This document shows, piece after piece, positions 61,201-64,000 of a DNA stretch of 64,000 bases. This DNA comes from Branchiostoma floridae (Eukaryota; Chordata; Leptocardii; Amphioxiformes; Branchiostomatidae). The notes below the pieces were generated by a model. The model searched no databases. It saw nothing but the letters and a program-made list of their open reading frames with translations, and was not told where the DNA came from. Every line of letters begins with the position of its first letter. Position 1 is the stretch's first letter. The stretch is taken from the NCBI RefSeq assembly GCF_000003815.2, contig NC_049996.1, forward strand, positions 1,474,833 to 1,538,832, given 5' to 3'. A program made the translations under genes and the position numbers.

Positions 61201-63582
61201 TATTTCGATGCTTGCCATTTAATACTTTTGTTCTCCCTTCGTGAGCACTTACTTGTTGCATTTTATAAAGGGAGAGGAGCTAAGTTCTTAAGTGCCAACG
61301 TTCATACTTTTTTCAGACAGTACTAGTGTAGTACTGAAGTCAGGGGACATGTTGTAAAATATAATAGCTCGTTATATATATGTGTATATTTGACGTAATC
61401 TATTTTGTTATTGTTTGTTACCATGGTTACTTACACACTTCATTGTATCATTGATTGTAACATTGTGAATGAAGAATAAAATGTGGAAAAAAAATTAAAA
61501 AAAAAAAAAAAAACCACAGGGTAGATTCTTTAATAGGTTAAAAGTGTGCGTTTCTAGATCTCCGACACCAGAGAGAGAGACAGGCAGACAGACACAGACA
61601 CAGAGAGAGAGAGAGAGACGAGGGGGAGGGAGAGAGAGTTCAATATTTGGCATTGCGACAACAGGGTATATTTTAGGTTAAAACTACACCCGACATCTAA
61701 ACTGTTTCCATTTGAAAATCAGGTGACCTTATGGCGATCTACACCTGCGTCCAAACTTCGTCAACCGTTTGACAGATGCTTGCTTTGACACATCAGCAAT
61801 ATTTGAAATTTTTGTTCTTACTTTTCATAGACAGCGCCAGTGAGGAAGAAAAGTTGAGTTTCCTGGAAGAAATCCGCTCAGTTGTCGATCTGGGTGCGCA
61901 CGACAACCTGCTGGGTCTGGTCGGCTGCAGCACGCTGGTGCGAGACCATCTTTATCTCATCACGGAGTTCATGCCGTACGGAGACCTGAAGAACTTCTTG
62001 CTAAAATGCCGAGAGGTAAGTCCTTCGAATAATTTGTATCTTCCTTCGGATTTCGTGAAGTAATAACATGACAGTAATGCTAAGGTTCACATCTCCGAGC
62101 CTGATCCGGAGGGGCAGTTTGTAATAGGAACGAAATATTGACAACAAAACACACTAAACATATTAAACAACAAGTAGATAACAAGGTTTTCCATTTATCA
62201 CAAGCATTTAAGATATCTAATGCAACCTTTAGCCGACTTTTCGGTGACTGTATGTCACTTTCCTCAGGGCAATACTCACTGCCTCTATTTCCCACTGCAG
62301 CTAGCTAGATGTCGCTTCTAACAATGCGGGCCTATGAAATATTTTCTGTATTGTTAATTATTTTTTCAACCTGATGGCAATTATTTACAGACGTAAAAGA
62401 ATGGCCATAAGCATAATTTTTTCTATTTATTGAGATTCTCCATATGCATATACAAAGACAATGGATGGTATGGCGGAACAGGTGTCAAAGACGCCTTTTC
62501 TAAGCCGCCATACCGAAAAAAATTGTGTCTACTTCTTCATTTATGATTTTATTTGTTCTTGCAAACTTCTCGGTGGGGTTCCAGTTTGGAAATTTTACCG
62601 TAGCATTTCACGATGACCTTTATTTCAACAGGAAGAGATGTCCGACAGTCCTCCAGATGGCATTTACGATTTCCAAACACTACAGATGTATCAGGTGGCC
62701 AGACAGATCGCAAGAGGCATGGTAAGGCTCTGTGTGATAGAAAACCCCACCATCATACAGAACGTGGGACAGTTCATTAACCACTGCCTTCAAAGAAGAA
62801 GTCAAACCCGACAATAGTATCCATAGTATCATGTAGTTGATTAGACACTAGCTTTATGTACCACCCTGATTACTTCTCTTAGTCCTTGTGCAATCAGCCT
62901 TCGGGCATGATTTTGCAAATGAATATTACAGTAGAAGCCAGTTAATTGCACAACGGATCGGATTAACGCACACTTCCTGTGCAATTAAACGGCTTCTACT
63001 GTATATAATGAAAATATATACTTGTATATAAATTTTTATGCACCATTTTCGTGATAATTTTTTGATATGACATTTTCGTTGCTGCTATACTAGTAATACA
63101 CCTGGTGTTCTCTTGGTCATCATTCGTTTTTAAGGGACCGGTGGGCACTTTCCGGCCAGTTAATTTTAGTGACGCTGAAGAAGAAGTGATGGATGTCACT
63201 CAAAACGACCAGAAATAAATGTCCGTTTTTTTTATTCCTGTTGTAGAGACTGAATTGTATTACTCGTTTTGTGTGTGGCAGGGGCTTTATAGATACCTTT
63301 AGTCAATTTATTATTGCCGATTTTTACAGTTGGACATTAACGGAAGTTTCTAACCGTGTTTCAGGACCACATCGCCCGGTCCCGTTACGTCCACGGAGAC
63401 CTCGCCGCCCGGAACGTCCTAGTCGGGGAACACCTGAAGGTGAAGATTTCCGACTTTGGACTGGCAGAAGACATCTACAGCCGAGGTTACCGTCGGCAGG
63501 ACCGACTCAAGAAGGTACCGTGGAAGTGGATGGCTCCGGAGCGCCTACAGGATGGGACCGTCTACACCGCACAGAGCGACGT
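58240..63582 (+). CDS. LRR-EGF receptor tyrosine kinase, 3' end beyond window
   Basis: Exons in agreeing phases: 58240-59293, 59565-59762, 60476-60661, 61831-62015, 62632-62721, 63365-63582 (643 codons so far). Order: signal peptide, LRRNT (CPDPCKC), about ten LRRs, LRRCT (NPWLCDC), one short EGF-like unit (CQHGTCYNGTCLC), membrane segment followed by RRWRKRK, a proline-rich juxtamembrane stretch (EPPPVPPRPQ), then a kinase domain with Gly loop GSGAFG, Lys in VVVKTLK, a probable helix-C Glu in FLEEI, catalytic loop HGDLAARN, DFG and WKWMAPERL. The usual HRD Arg is Gly; Asp and Asn are kept, so activity is likely. The last seen intron falls at the usual SDV|WS point. LRR kinases such as Trk carry Ig domains instead of an EGF, so this is not an obvious Trk. 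Ligand unknown. Confidence 0.87.
60680..60812. repeat. GAGA-rich low-complexity tract
   Basis: Runs of GAGAGA and CAGAGA in the kinase intron; a similar tract lies at 61570-61640, each followed by GTTCAAT. Confidence 0.85.
60848..61512 (+). mobile_element. 5'-truncated retroposed insertion, probably a LINE 3' end
   Basis: About 660 bp end in AATAAA (near 61471) and a poly-A run (about 61491-61512). The target word ACCACAGGGTAGAT occurs at the left border (from 60837) and again after the poly-A. The frame reads FKQWLRHIDTNTELYS, which recalls the tail of some LINE reverse transcriptases, but the match is weak. Target-primed insertion is well supported; the family is not. Confidence 0.75.
62929..63001. 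mobile_element. 73-bp foldback MITE with CAGTAGAAGCC ends
   Basis: Inverted ends CAGTAGAAGCC flanked by TA on both sides (62927-62928, 63002-63003). The whole element is nearly self-complementary. In a kinase intron. Confidence 0.85.
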
Positions 63583-64000
63583 GTGAGTAACTGTTTACTG
63601 TCTCTCATCATATCCTGTTATGTATGGCATGGTCTACACCGCACAGAGCGACGTGTGAGTAACTGTCTACTGTCTCTCATCATATCCTGTTATGTACGGG
63701 ACAGTCTACACCGCACAGAGCGACGTGTGAGTAACTGTCTACTGTCTCTCATCATATCCTGTTATGTACGGGACAGTCTACACCGCACAGAGCGACGTGT
63801 GAGTAACTGTCTACTGTCTCTTATCATATCCTGTTATGTATGGCATGGTCTACACCGCACAGAGCGACGTGTGAGTAACTGTACATGTCTACTGTCTCTC
63901 ATCATATCCTGTTATGTACGGGACAGTCTACACCGCACAGAGCGACGTGTGAGTAACTGTCTACTGTCTCTTATCATATCCTGTTATGTATGGCATGGCC
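63560..64000 (+). repeat. 72-bp tandem repeat that copies an exon end and its splice donor
   Basis: GTCTACACCGCACAGAGCGA recurs at 63560, 63632, 63704, 63776, 63848 and 63926, and the array runs off the window. Each unit holds the last 23 bases of the kinase exon, the donor GACGT|GTGAGT and about 40 bases of intron. Confidence 0.95.

Overview
The window looks like the genome of an invertebrate deuterostome, most likely an amphioxus (cephalochordate). The reasons are GT-AG multi-exon genes, a dense cluster of leucine-rich-repeat (LRR), scavenger-receptor cysteine-rich (SRCR), EGF, TNF-homology, death-domain and ZU5/UPA genes, a receptor tyrosine kinase, and many small DNA transposons. The species call is inference from gene content, not from a marker sequence. 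No prokaryotic feature, tRNA, rRNA or CRISPR array was seen, and no retroviral or other capsid-bearing element was recognised.

Layout. 1-68: scrap of a serine-protease exon. 1766-2614: one-exon LRR membrane protein. 4592-10488 (minus): eight-exon gene whose frame runs unbroken for 1069 codons through LRR, membrane segment, death domain, ZU5, UPA and a trypsin-like protease. 11642-16913 (minus): ten-exon type II membrane TNF-family ligand with a furin site, two SRCR domains and one EGF. About 17-22 kb: gene-free centre with DNA transposons. 22120-27648 (plus): a second TNF-family locus with two successive EGF-plus-TNF cassettes. 29142-35058 (plus): second LRR/death/ZU5/UPA gene with a broken protease exon. 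35805-42844 (plus): a third TNF-family ligand with two furin sites, one SRCR and one EGF. 44455-46006 (minus): C2H2 zinc-finger gene. About 47.06-56.64 kb: a very large imperfect inverted repeat built around a 201-bp satellite, resembling a giant foldback element. 58240 to beyond the right edge (plus): LRR-EGF receptor tyrosine kinase.

How it fits together. The segments 4.6-17 kb and 22-35 kb are mirror images. Each arm carries a TNF-family ligand gene followed downstream, on the same strand, by an LRR/death-domain receptor gene. The repeated unit is therefore a ligand-receptor pair. The ligands look furin-releasable, with TNF trimer domains joined to SRCR and EGF modules that often bind microbes or glycans. 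The receptors carry cytoplasmic death, ZU5/UPA and protease modules. A role in innate immunity or regulated cell death is a reasonable inference. That the ligands bind these particular receptors is untested.
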